Shown: positions 50,108-57,539 of the stretch, piece after piece
Position numbering within the stretch: the stretch's first letter is position 1
How the letters are laid out: each line of letters begins with the position of its first letter
Assembly: GCF_016735695.1 (NCBI RefSeq)
Contig: NZ_JAERQD010000030.1
Location: forward strand, 1-64,000
Origin: Microvirga zambiensis WSM3693
Lineage (GTDB): Bacteria; Pseudomonadota; Alphaproteobacteria; Rhizobiales; Beijerinckiaceae
DNA length: 64,000 bases
Direction: 5' to 3'
Notes under the pieces: generated by a model
Database searches by the model: none
What the model was told of the DNA's origin: nothing
Seen by the model: the letters and a program-made list of their open reading frames with translations, nothing else
Position numbers and translations under genes: made by a program

Positions 50108-50848
50108 ATGGGGTCCATGAACCGGGTCGTCAAATCTGCCCAGCGGGTGATGGAGATCTTCGAGTTCTTTGCCGAACGTCGCACGAGATCGAATATCAAC
50201 GACGTCTGCAAGGCCCTCGGCTATCCTCAATCCTCCACATCCATGCTGCTGCACAGCTTGGTTCAACTCGGCTATCTGACCTATGACAAGCAGGCGCGGA
50301 CATTCCACCCGACGCTGAGAATCGCGACGGTCGGAAGGTGGCTGCTGGACGAGGCTGCGGACGGGATCAGCCCCCTGCACATCATGGAGAAGGTCTCTCA
50401 AGCGACCGGGCATACGATCGTGCTGGGCGTCCAGAACGGCATCGATGTCCTCTATATCCAGGTGATCCAGGCAACGAACCCCATTCGGTTCTACATGAAG
50501 CCAGGCTCATTGCGACCGATCCATTCGACGGCCGTCGGCCAGATGCTGCTCAGCCTTAAATCCGATTCCGAGGTTCGAGCGATCATCCGCCGCATCAACT
50601 CAGAACGAGAGCCGAGCGAGTCGAGGGTCAACACCGATGAGGTCTTAGAGGCAGTAGCGGCCATCCGATCCAAGGGATATGCCATGACGATCGGAATGGC
50701 GACGCCCGGCGCTGCCGTTATCGCGCGCGCTCTCCCGCCCCTCCCAGATCAGCCGCCAATGGTGGTCGGCATCGGCCTCCCGGCGACGGATTCCGATTCG
50801 GAGCCTCTTTATGCCGAGATTCTACGGAACGAGATTGAAGGGAATTAA
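50108..50848 (+). CDS. IclR-family transcriptional regulator
   Basis: 246 residues from ATG 50108; TTG 50102 and ATG 50117 are in-frame alternatives and none has a clear ribosome site. N-terminal winged helix about 5-70 (VKSAQRVMEIFEFFAERR, then DVCKALGYPQSSTSMLLHSL). C-terminal effector domain 80-245 with IRFYMKPGSLRPIHSTAVGQMLLS and KGYAMTIGMATPGAAVIARAL. IclR proteins sense small organic acids such as glyoxylate, pyruvate or aromatic acids. Ten bases after the lyase gene, so probably the pathway's own regulator. Confidence 0.88.
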   Translation: MGSMNRVVKSAQRVMEIFEFFAERRTRSNINDVCKALGYPQSSTSMLLHSLVQLGYLTYDKQARTFHPTLRIATVGRWLLDEAADGISPLHIMEKVSQATGHTIVLGVQNGIDVLYIQVIQATNPIRFYMKPGSLRPIHSTAVGQMLLSLKSDSEVRAIIRRINSEREPSESRVNTDEVLEAVAAIRSKGYAMTIGMATPGAAVIARALPPLPDQPPMVVGIGLPATDSDSEPLYAEILRNEIEGN

Positions 50849-51020
50849 GACAACACAGGGTTGTCCGGGGCGGCCAATGCGCAGGCTTTTCTCGACAGCG
50901 GCGATAAGGTTAATCGAGTGAAGTAATGTCCGCATTGCGATAGAATGCGAAGGACGCGCTCACTCACTCCTGCATATGCGGAACTGCCTTCAGTTCCTAT
51001 GCTTGCGAGGCCCTCGTCTC

Positions 51021-51914
51021 CTACGATCTCCGCGCCGGGTCCTGAAGAGCCATTTCGGCTTGAATCCAGCTGGACAGGCGCCTTACATCATCGCGCGAGC
51101 GCACATGCGGCGCGATCCAGAGATTCAGCTCGTGCGGGCCTGGGACGAAGCCGAAGGGCGCGACCAGATGCCCGCGCTCGATCTCGTCCGCCACGAGAAT
51201 TCGCGGCGCGAGCGCCATGCCAAGTCCGTAAGAGGCAGCCTGGATCAGCAGATAGAAATGCTCGTAGCTTTCATGAGTGCGAAGTTCAATGTCCGACCGC
51301 GCGATCGAAGCCAGCCATTCGGACCAGGCGGCAGGGCGGGTCGCTGTGCCGAGAATCTGCGCCAGCATCAGGTCTTCCGGCTTGTTCAGTTCCATCCTTG
51401 CGGCATAGTCGGGATGGCAGATGGGCCCGATTTCCTCGAGCAGCAGCGGCTTGATGGTTACCCCCTCCGGCGCTCGGAACTTGGTCGAGCGAATGGCTAG
51501 GCTGACCTCGTCACGAACGAAATCCAATTCGCCGTAATTGATGTTGAGGCGCACCTCGATGGAGGGATTGTCGCGCTTGAACATCCTCAGTCGTGGGATG
51601 AGCCAATTCATCGCGATGGTGGCCGAGCAGGACAGCGTCAGGGGTCCGGGAGCGAGCCGCGACACGCCTTGATGCATGAGCTCGAAGGCCTGCGCGAGAT
51701 TGACGGCAAGCTGGGATCCGGCCGGCGTCGGCGCGACGGATTTCGGCAGTCGAACCAGCAGCGGCACGCCGAATTGCGCCTCCAGTTCCCGGATGTGCCG
51801 GCTGACGGCGCCGTGCGTGACGCCGAGCTCGACGGCCGCGGCCGACATGCTGCCCAACCTCACCGTCGTCTCAAAGGCGCGAAGGGCGTTCAAGGGGAGG
51901 CGTGGCAGCGGCAT
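51021..51914 (-). CDS. LysR-family transcriptional regulator (GcvA-like)
   Basis: 297 residues. N-terminal helix-turn-helix LPLNALRAFETTVRLGSMSAAAVELGVTHGAVSRHI, split here for length, is the GcvA-type start; RLPKSVAPTPAGSQL follows. The C-terminal effector domain (about 90-290) has TLSCSATIAMNWLIPRLRMF and SYGLGMALAPRILV. It is divergent from the SDR/RuBisCO-like operon at 52053 with a perfect T-N11-A box between, so it probably activates that operon. Confidence 0.9.
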   Translation of the reverse strand: MPLPRLPLNALRAFETTVRLGSMSAAAVELGVTHGAVSRHIRELEAQFGVPLLVRLPKSVAPTPAGSQLAVNLAQAFELMHQGVSRLAPGPLTLSCSATIAMNWLIPRLRMFKRDNPSIEVRLNINYGELDFVRDEVSLAIRSTKFRAPEGVTIKPLLLEEIGPICHPDYAARMELNKPEDLMLAQILGTATRPAAWSEWLASIARSDIELRTHESYEHFYLLIQAASYGLGMALAPRILVADEIERGHLVAPFGFVPGPHELNLWIAPHVRSRDDVRRLSSWIQAEMALQDPARRS

Positions 51915-51936
51915 GGAATCTGTCTCGGGAATCCCC

Positions 51937-51959
51937 TGGTGTCAGAAAATCTCACACCA
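51937..51959. promoter_or_regulatory. LysR-type T-N11-A box, TGGTGT-N11-ACACCA
   Basis: Perfect 6-base arms TGGTGT (51937-51942) and ACACCA (51954-51959) with an 11-base spacer, the standard LysR recognition form. It lies 22 bases upstream of the LysR start codon (51914) and about 95 bases before the divergent SDR start (52053), the usual place for autoregulation and activation of the divergent operon. Confidence 0.7.
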
Positions 51960-52052
51960 CCCTGCGCCGATTTGCAATGTCGCCGTTAGGATGAGGCATA
52001 TAGGGTCGCTCCCAATCAAGAAAATCGAGCCAGTCTCACCGGAAGTTACGCC

Positions 52053-52847
52053 ATGACCGATCGGTTGAAGAACAAAGTTGCCATCGTCTTCGGGGCAGGC
52101 TCCGTCGGACCCGGCTGGGGCAACGGCAAGGCGACGGCAGCGCTGTTCGCTCAGAACGGTGCGGACGTCATCTGCGTCGACATCAACAGGATCGCCGCCG
52201 AGGAGACTGCAGGTATCATCGTCCGCGAGGGTGGCCGCGCTTCGGCCTATTCCTGCGACGTCACCGATTCTGCCGCCGTGTCCGATCTCGTCGCGAACGT
52301 CGTGCGAGAACACCGTCGCATCGATGTGCTGCACAACAATGTCGGCTATGCCACGATGGGCGGCCCGATCGAGCTGGACGAGGCCGCTTGGCAGCGCACC
52401 TTCGATCTCAACGTCACGAGCTGCTTCATCACCTGCAAGCATGTGCTGCCCCACATGCTGGCGCAGAAATCTGGCGCGATCGTCAACGTCTCCTCGATCG
52501 CCGCGATCCGCTACACGGGCTACCCTTATGCCGCCTACTATGCCGCGAAGGCCGCGGTGAACAACTTCACCATGGGTCTTGCCCTGCAATATGCCAGGGA
52601 CGGCATTCGCGTGAATGCGATCATGCCTGGACTGATGAACACGCCGCTGATCTTTCAGCAGATTTCCGGGCAGTATTCCGATGCAGAGGCCATGGTGGCA
52701 GCCCGCGACGCCGCCTGCCCGACCGGCAAGATGGGCACGGCCTGGGACATCGCCAAGGCCGCCCTGTTCCTCGCATCCGACGATGCCGCTTACATCACGG
52801 GGGTCAGCCTGCCGGTCGATGGCGGCCTCAGCTGCCGCGCGGCCTGA
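52053..52847 (+). CDS. Short-chain dehydrogenase/reductase with extended glycine motif
   Basis: 264 residues. The cofactor loop reads FGAGSVGPGWGNGKATAALF rather than the compact TGxxxGIG, so it carries a small insertion. The rest is canonical: HNNVGYATM, catalytic Ser in NVSSIAAIR, Tyr/Lys in YYAAKAAVNNF, and MPGLMNTPL. It heads the operon with the RuBisCO-like protein and DUF1537 kinase and probably oxidises a branched or linear sugar acid to a 3-oxo acid, the step needed before phosphorylation and decarboxylation. Confidence 0.88.
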   Translation: MTDRLKNKVAIVFGAGSVGPGWGNGKATAALFAQNGADVICVDINRIAAEETAGIIVREGGRASAYSCDVTDSAAVSDLVANVVREHRRIDVLHNNVGYATMGGPIELDEAAWQRTFDLNVTSCFITCKHVLPHMLAQKSGAIVNVSSIAAIRYTGYPYAAYYAAKAAVNNFTMGLALQYARDGIRVNAIMPGLMNTPLIFQQISGQYSDAEAMVAARDAACPTGKMGTAWDIAKAALFLASDDAAYITGVSLPVDGGLSCRAA

Positions 52848-52895
52848 AGCCCGACCCACGACCCGCACATCAAGCATTTTCTATCAGGAACGCCC

Positions 52896-54155
52896 ATGCT
52901 GACCGACCGCATCGAAGCCGATTACCTGCTCGAGACACCCATCGCCCCGGAGCGTGCGGCGGAGATCATCGCCGGCGAGCAATCGAGCGGCACCTTCGTC
53001 GCAGTTCCGGGCGAGACTCCTGAACTCAAGGAGCGCTCGGCCGCCCGCGTGATCCGGCTCGTGGTCCTTGATGAGAAGGTCCCTCATCGCTCACTTCCCT
53101 CGGCGTCGGCGCCGAAGCCCGGCGAGCGCATCACCCGCGCGCTCATGACCCTGTCGTGGCCGCTCGCGACGCTCGGCCCCTCCCTGCCGAATCTCGTTGC
53201 GACCGTCGCCGGCAACCTGTTCGAGCTGAAGGACGTAAGCGGCCTGCGCCTGCTCGACATCCGCCTGCCCGAGGCCTTCGGGAAAGCCTATTCCGGCCCG
53301 CGCTTCGGGATCGAAGGCACCCGCCGCCTCGCGGACGTTTACGGCCGGCCGCTGATCGGCACCATCATCAAGCCGAGCGTGGGCCTCGGTGCCGAAGCGA
53401 CCGCAGCGATGGTCAAGCAGCTCTGCGAAGCCGGGATCGACTTCGTGAAGGACGACGAGCTGCAATCGGACGGGCCCGACTGCCCCTTCGACGAACGGGC
53501 CCGCGCCGTGATGCGCGTCATCAACGATCACGCAGACCGGACCGGCAAGAAGGTGATGTATGCCTTCAACCTGACCGGCGAGTTCGATCAGATGCGGCGA
53601 CGCCACGACCTCGTCCGCGATCTCGGCGGCACATGCATCATGGCGAGCCTCAACTCGGTTGGTCTTACCGGCATGATCGAGCTCGGGCGCTTCACCGAGC
53701 TGCCGATCCACGCGCACCGCAATGGCTGGGGCTATCTCACCCGCCATCCGCTGCTCGGCTGGTCCTACGTCGCCTGGCAGAAGCTGTGGCGACTGGCAGG
53801 CGCCGACCACATGCATGTGAACGGATTGCAGAACAAGTTCTCCGAGGACGACGACAGCGTGATCGCCTCGGCGCGAGCCTGCCTGACGCCGATGTTCGAC
53901 GACAAGCCGTGCACCGTGATGCCGGTCTTCTCGTCCGGCCAGTCGGCGCGGCAGGTTCCTGGAACCTATGCGGGCCTGAACTCCACCGATCTCATCGTGA
54001 CGGCCGGCGGCGGCATCATGGCTCACCCGGACGGACCCGCAGCGGGGGTCCGGGCGTTGCGCGAGGCATGGGATGCAACCATGGCCGGGATCCCGCTCGA
54101 AGTGCATGCACGAACCCATCCCGAGCTTGGGCGCGCTCTGGAGATGGCCGCATGA
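52896..54155 (+). CDS. RuBisCO-like protein (type IV), possible oxo-sugar-acid-phosphate decarboxylase
   Basis: 419 residues with the RuBisCO large-chain fold. Active-site positions kept: Lys159 in GTIIKPSVGLG, the carbamylation and Mg2+ set Lys185-Asp187-Glu188 in FVKDDE, His272/His274 in PIHAHRNGWGY, loop-six Lys314 in GLQNKF, Ser347 in VFSSGQ and GGGI at 371-374. Loop six does not have the GKLEG form of true RuBisCO, so carboxylation is unlikely. The neighbour pair RuBisCO-like plus DUF1537 kinase matches the published apionate route, where the homologue (OiaX) decarboxylates 3-oxo-isoapionate 4-phosphate. Overlaps the kinase gene by four bases. Assignment to OiaX is by context. Confidence 0.88.
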   Translation: MLTDRIEADYLLETPIAPERAAEIIAGEQSSGTFVAVPGETPELKERSAARVIRLVVLDEKVPHRSLPSASAPKPGERITRALMTLSWPLATLGPSLPNLVATVAGNLFELKDVSGLRLLDIRLPEAFGKAYSGPRFGIEGTRRLADVYGRPLIGTIIKPSVGLGAEATAAMVKQLCEAGIDFVKDDELQSDGPDCPFDERARAVMRVINDHADRTGKKVMYAFNLTGEFDQMRRRHDLVRDLGGTCIMASLNSVGLTGMIELGRFTELPIHAHRNGWGYLTRHPLLGWSYVAWQKLWRLAGADHMHVNGLQNKFSEDDDSVIASARACLTPMFDDKPCTVMPVFSSGQSARQVPGTYAGLNSTDLIVTAGGGIMAHPDGPAAGVRALREAWDATMAGIPLEVHARTHPELGRALEMAA

Positions 54156-55519
54156 GCCCGTCTCGACCACTGCCGCCGGGGCCGCTCGTCGCGTTCTACG
54201 GCGACGACTACACGGGATCGTCGGCCGCGATGGAGGCGCTCGCCTTTGCCGGGCTCGACACCGTGCTGTTCCTTGCGCCGCCGACGCCGGAACGCCTGCG
54301 AGATTTCGGTGCCTATCGCGGCATCGGCATTGCCGGGGTGGCGCGCTCGCGCGATCCCGAATGGATGGACCGGAACCTGCCGCCGCTCTTCGGATTGCTG
54401 CGCACGCTTGGCACGCCGGTCGTGCATTACAAGGTTTGCTCGACCTTCGATTCCGCTCCTCATATCGGCTCCATCGGACGGGCCGCCGACATCGCGGCAG
54501 AGCTGTTCGAAGGCTGGATCCCGATGATCGTCGCCGACCCGGGCATGGGTCGGTTCCAGAGCTTCGGCCACCTCTTCGCGCTGGCGCAGGGCAAGGGATA
54601 CCGGCTCGACCGGCATCCGACCATGTCGAAGCATCCGGTGACGCCTATGGATGAGTCCGACCTCGGTCTCCACCTCGCGAAGCAGACGAACAAGGGGATA
54701 GGACTCATCGACTTCGTCGCGATGAAGCACGGGCAGGCCGATGCGCGCCTCGCGGCGGCTGTCACTGACGGAGCGAAGGTCGTGTCTCTCGACGTGCTCG
54801 ACGAGGAGACGTTGCTCGAAGCCGGCCGTCTCGTCTGGGAACGCGGTGGCGAGCAGGTGTTCAGCATCGGCTCGCAGGGGGTTGAGGCCGCGCTCGTGGC
54901 CTATTGGCGCTCCTGCGGGCTGCTGCCGAAGCAGAAATCCGCATCGCGTGTGGGTGGCGTCGACCGTATCGCCTGCGTGTCCGGTTCGGTTTCCCCGGTT
55001 ACGGCAAGCCAGATCGCCTACTCGGTCAAAAACGGCTTCACCGGCATCCGCATCGACGCGGCAAGCGCCGTGGACGAGGCTGCCTGGGAGAAGGAGATCG
55101 CGCGCGTGACGCAGGAGGCGCTGCGCGTGCTCGCCGACGGCAGCAACCCGCTCGTGTTCACGGCAACCGGTCCCGACGATCCGGCTGTTTCCGCCCTGCG
55201 GCAGGCGATCGTGACTGCGGGCGTTTCGACGGAAAGCGTGAACGACCGGATCGGCTCAGGCCTCGGGCGCGCCCTCGACACCGTGGTGCGCGAAGCGAAG
55301 CTGCGGCGGGCCGTCATTTCGGGCGGCGACACGTCGAGCCATGCGGCCTCGATGCTGGGGATCGATGCGCTCACCGCCATCGCTCCGGTGGCACCGGGCT
55401 CGCCCCTGTGCCGTGCCCATTCCACCGACCCTGCGCGCGACGGTTTGCAGATCGCGCTCAAGGGAGGACAGGTCGGCGGGGATGATTTCTTCTGTGCGGT
55501 GCGCGACGGCGCATCGTGA
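54152..55519 (+). CDS. DUF1537 four-carbon acid sugar kinase family protein, OiaK-like
   Basis: 455 residues from ATG 54152, overlapping the RuBisCO-like gene as ATGA; the frame is open nearly 1 kb further upstream but only as antisense-like shadow. N-terminal sugar-binding domain begins FYGDDYTGSSAAMEALAFAG, and the C-terminal nucleotide-binding domain has SGSVSPVTASQI near residue 275 and ISGGDTSSHAA near residue 390. Characterised relatives phosphorylate threonate, erythronate and 3-oxo-isoapionate. Coupling with the RuBisCO-like protein favours the last. It would supply the phosphate ester that the decarboxylase needs. Confidence 0.89.
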   Translation: MSPSRPLPPGPLVAFYGDDYTGSSAAMEALAFAGLDTVLFLAPPTPERLRDFGAYRGIGIAGVARSRDPEWMDRNLPPLFGLLRTLGTPVVHYKVCSTFDSAPHIGSIGRAADIAAELFEGWIPMIVADPGMGRFQSFGHLFALAQGKGYRLDRHPTMSKHPVTPMDESDLGLHLAKQTNKGIGLIDFVAMKHGQADARLAAAVTDGAKVVSLDVLDEETLLEAGRLVWERGGEQVFSIGSQGVEAALVAYWRSCGLLPKQKSASRVGGVDRIACVSGSVSPVTASQIAYSVKNGFTGIRIDAASAVDEAAWEKEIARVTQEALRVLADGSNPLVFTATGPDDPAVSALRQAIVTAGVSTESVNDRIGSGLGRALDTVVREAKLRRAVISGGDTSSHAASMLGIDALTAIAPVAPGSPLCRAHSTDPARDGLQIALKGGQVGGDDFFCAVRDGAS

Positions 55520-55557
55520 CGACCATGAATGACGGGTAGAGCCCGCGAGGAGGACGA

Positions 55558-56337
55558 ATGAGACTGCAGGGAAAAGTCGCTCTGGTGACGGGCGGTGCAC
55601 GCGGTATCGGCCTTGCCGTTACAAAGGCATTGGCTGCGGAGGGCGCGATACCGGTCATCGCTGACATCAACGAACAGGGCGCCCGGGAAGCGCTAGGCAC
55701 GCTCGGCGCCTCCGACGGATTGGCGCTCGGGGTGAACGTAGCCGACGAGGCTTCCGTCAACGCGATGGTCGAGGCGATCGTTGCCCGCTACGGCCGCATC
55801 CACATCCTCGTCAACAATGCCGGCATCGGCGGCAACACTCCCTTCCTCGACATTAAGCTCGAGGAGTGGAACCGGACGATCGCGATCAACTTGACCGGCG
55901 CTTTCCTCGTGGCTCAGGCCTGCGCCCGCGAGATGGTGAAACACGGCAGCGGAAAGATCATCAACATCGCCTCGCTTTCCGGCCAGCGTGGCGGACATGG
56001 CCGTGGGGCCTATGGTGCCGCCAAGGCCGGTCTCGAGCTCCTAACCAAGGTCATGGCCGTGGAACTCGCGGAGTTCGGCATCAACGTCAACAACATCGCA
56101 CCCGGCGCCATCGAGACCGAGATGGCGAAGTTCGCGCATGACCAGGCGACGCGCGCCGCCTACAACTACCTGATCCCCATGACGCGCTACGGAACGCCCG
56201 AGGAGATCGCCGATGCAGCGGTCTTCCTCAGCTCCGATGAGAGCCGGTACATCCACGGCCACACCCTGAATGTCGACGGAGGCTTCCGAGCCGCCGGCCT
56301 GATGTTCCGCGGCGGGAAGGCCGCGCCCGCGGGCTGA
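55558..56337 (+). CDS. Short-chain dehydrogenase/reductase, classical type
   Basis: 259 residues. VTGGARGIGLAVTKALAAEG, NNAGIGG, catalytic Ser in NIASLSGQRG, YGAAKAGLELL and APGAIETEMAK are all canonical, and the C-terminal HGHTLNVDGGF is usual. NAD(P)-dependent oxidoreductase of the pathway. It starts behind GAGGAGG 38 bases after the kinase gene. It could oxidise the sugar to a lactone or reduce or oxidise an intermediate after decarboxylation. Confidence 0.9.
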   Translation: MRLQGKVALVTGGARGIGLAVTKALAAEGAIPVIADINEQGAREALGTLGASDGLALGVNVADEASVNAMVEAIVARYGRIHILVNNAGIGGNTPFLDIKLEEWNRTIAINLTGAFLVAQACAREMVKHGSGKIINIASLSGQRGGHGRGAYGAAKAGLELLTKVMAVELAEFGINVNNIAPGAIETEMAKFAHDQATRAAYNYLIPMTRYGTPEEIADAAVFLSSDESRYIHGHTLNVDGGFRAAGLMFRGGKAAPAG

Positions 56338-56383
56338 TCGGTACCGATCGGCAAAGCCTTACAGAGAAAACCAGGAGGAACCC

Positions 56384-57403
56384 ATGTCCAAGAGCATCAC
56401 ACGCCGCAGCTTCGCTGCCCTTGTCGGCGGCACGGCCATCACCGCTGCCCTGCCGATCCGCTACGCCCACGCCGCTGAATACACCTTCAAGATCGGCACG
56501 AACGTGCCGGCCTCACACCCGCTCAATGTTCACCTTACCAAGGCCGCCGAGCAGGTGAAGATGGAGACCAACGGACAGTTCGAGCTTCAGCTCTTCCCCA
56601 ACAATCAGCTCGGTGCCGATTCCGACATGCTGTCCCAGCTTCGCTCCGGCGCGTTGGAATGCTTTCTGAACTCCGGCGTGAACGTTCTGTCGACGCTGAT
56701 CCCGGCGGCTGCCATCTCAGGTGTCGGCTTCGCCTTCAAGGACTATCCGGCCGTGTGGAACGCGCTCGACGGAAAGCTCGGTGCCAACCTGCGCAGTCAG
56801 ATCAACAAGGGCGGCATCGTGGTGCTCGACAAGATCTGGGACAACGGCTTCCGGATGATCACGAACAGCGCCAAGCCCATCCTGCAGCCCGACGATTTGC
56901 GCGGAATGAAAATCCGGGTGCCGGTAAGCGCGCTGTGGCTGTCCCTGTTCAAGTCGCTCGGAGCGGCACCGACAGGAATGAACTTCGCGGAAGTCTACAC
57001 TGCACTCCAGACCAAGGTCGTCGATGGCCAGGAGAATCCGCCCGCGATCATCGCGGCCGCGAAACTCAACGAAGTGCAGAAATATGCTTCGGTCACCAAC
57101 CATATGTGGGACGGCTGGTGGTTCCTGATCAACCGCCGCGCTTGGAGCCAAGTGCCGGCGAACCTGCAGGAGACCGTCTCCAAAATCCTCAACAATGCCT
57201 GTCTCGCAGAGCGTGAGGATGTCGCGCAGCAGAACATCGCCCTGCGCAAGGATCTCGCCGCGGCCGGGATGACCTTCAACGACGTCGATCCGTCCCCGTT
57301 CCGCACCAGGCTCTCGGAGGCCGGCTTCTACAAGGAATGGCGCGGGAAGTTCGGCGACGAGGCCTGGGGCCTGCTCGAGGAATCGGTCGGCAAGCTGGCC
57401 TGA
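56384..57403 (+). CDS. TRAP transporter periplasmic binding protein (DctP family)
   Basis: 339 residues. The N-terminus SKSITRRSFAALVGGTAI with a hydrophobic run ending RYAHAAE looks like a Tat export signal. The mature protein shows TRAP features: IGTNVPASHPLNVHLTKAAEQV, LGADSDMLSQLRSGALE, the ligand Arg in GMKIRVP (carboxylate clamp), and DGQENPPAII. It binds a carboxylated substrate, fitting an imported sugar acid. An AGGAGG site precedes the ATG. Confidence 0.91.
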   Translation: MSKSITRRSFAALVGGTAITAALPIRYAHAAEYTFKIGTNVPASHPLNVHLTKAAEQVKMETNGQFELQLFPNNQLGADSDMLSQLRSGALECFLNSGVNVLSTLIPAAAISGVGFAFKDYPAVWNALDGKLGANLRSQINKGGIVVLDKIWDNGFRMITNSAKPILQPDDLRGMKIRVPVSALWLSLFKSLGAAPTGMNFAEVYTALQTKVVDGQENPPAIIAAAKLNEVQKYASVTNHMWDGWWFLINRRAWSQVPANLQETVSKILNNACLAEREDVAQQNIALRKDLAAAGMTFNDVDPSPFRTRLSEAGFYKEWRGKFGDEAWGLLEESVGKLA

Positions 57404-57438
57404 ACACTCGCACTCAATCCATGGGTCCGGGTTGCCGT

Positions 57439-57458
57439 CTGGCTCGGGCCGAGCCCAG
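57439..57458 (+). promoter_or_regulatory. Possible intercistronic hairpin between TRAP genes
   Basis: CTGGCTCGGGCCGAGCCCAG can fold with GGCTC/GAGCC arms around a GGGCC loop, in the 136-base gap between the binding-protein and permease genes. Weak stem, no T-tract. The rest of the gap holds nothing evident. Confidence 0.3.
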
Positions 57459-57539
57459 TGAAAAGCCCTAACGAAGCCGTGGCCTGCAAAATGGGCTGCG
57501 GCACCGGCGGGATGCGCTCCGGCACGAAGGAAGCAGCCT

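Noticed and set aside
53156..54151. Long open frame upstream of, and in frame with, the DUF1537 kinase, giving a 787-residue protein
   Set aside because: The first 332 codons lie over the RuBisCO-like gene in another frame and are Arg/Pro-rich with no domain; the kinase starts naturally at ATG 54152 in an ATGA overlap.
52896..54155. Functional carbon-fixing RuBisCO
   Set aside because: No small subunit or phosphoribulokinase nearby, loop six lacks the usual motif, and the coupled DUF1537 kinase indicates a catabolic role.
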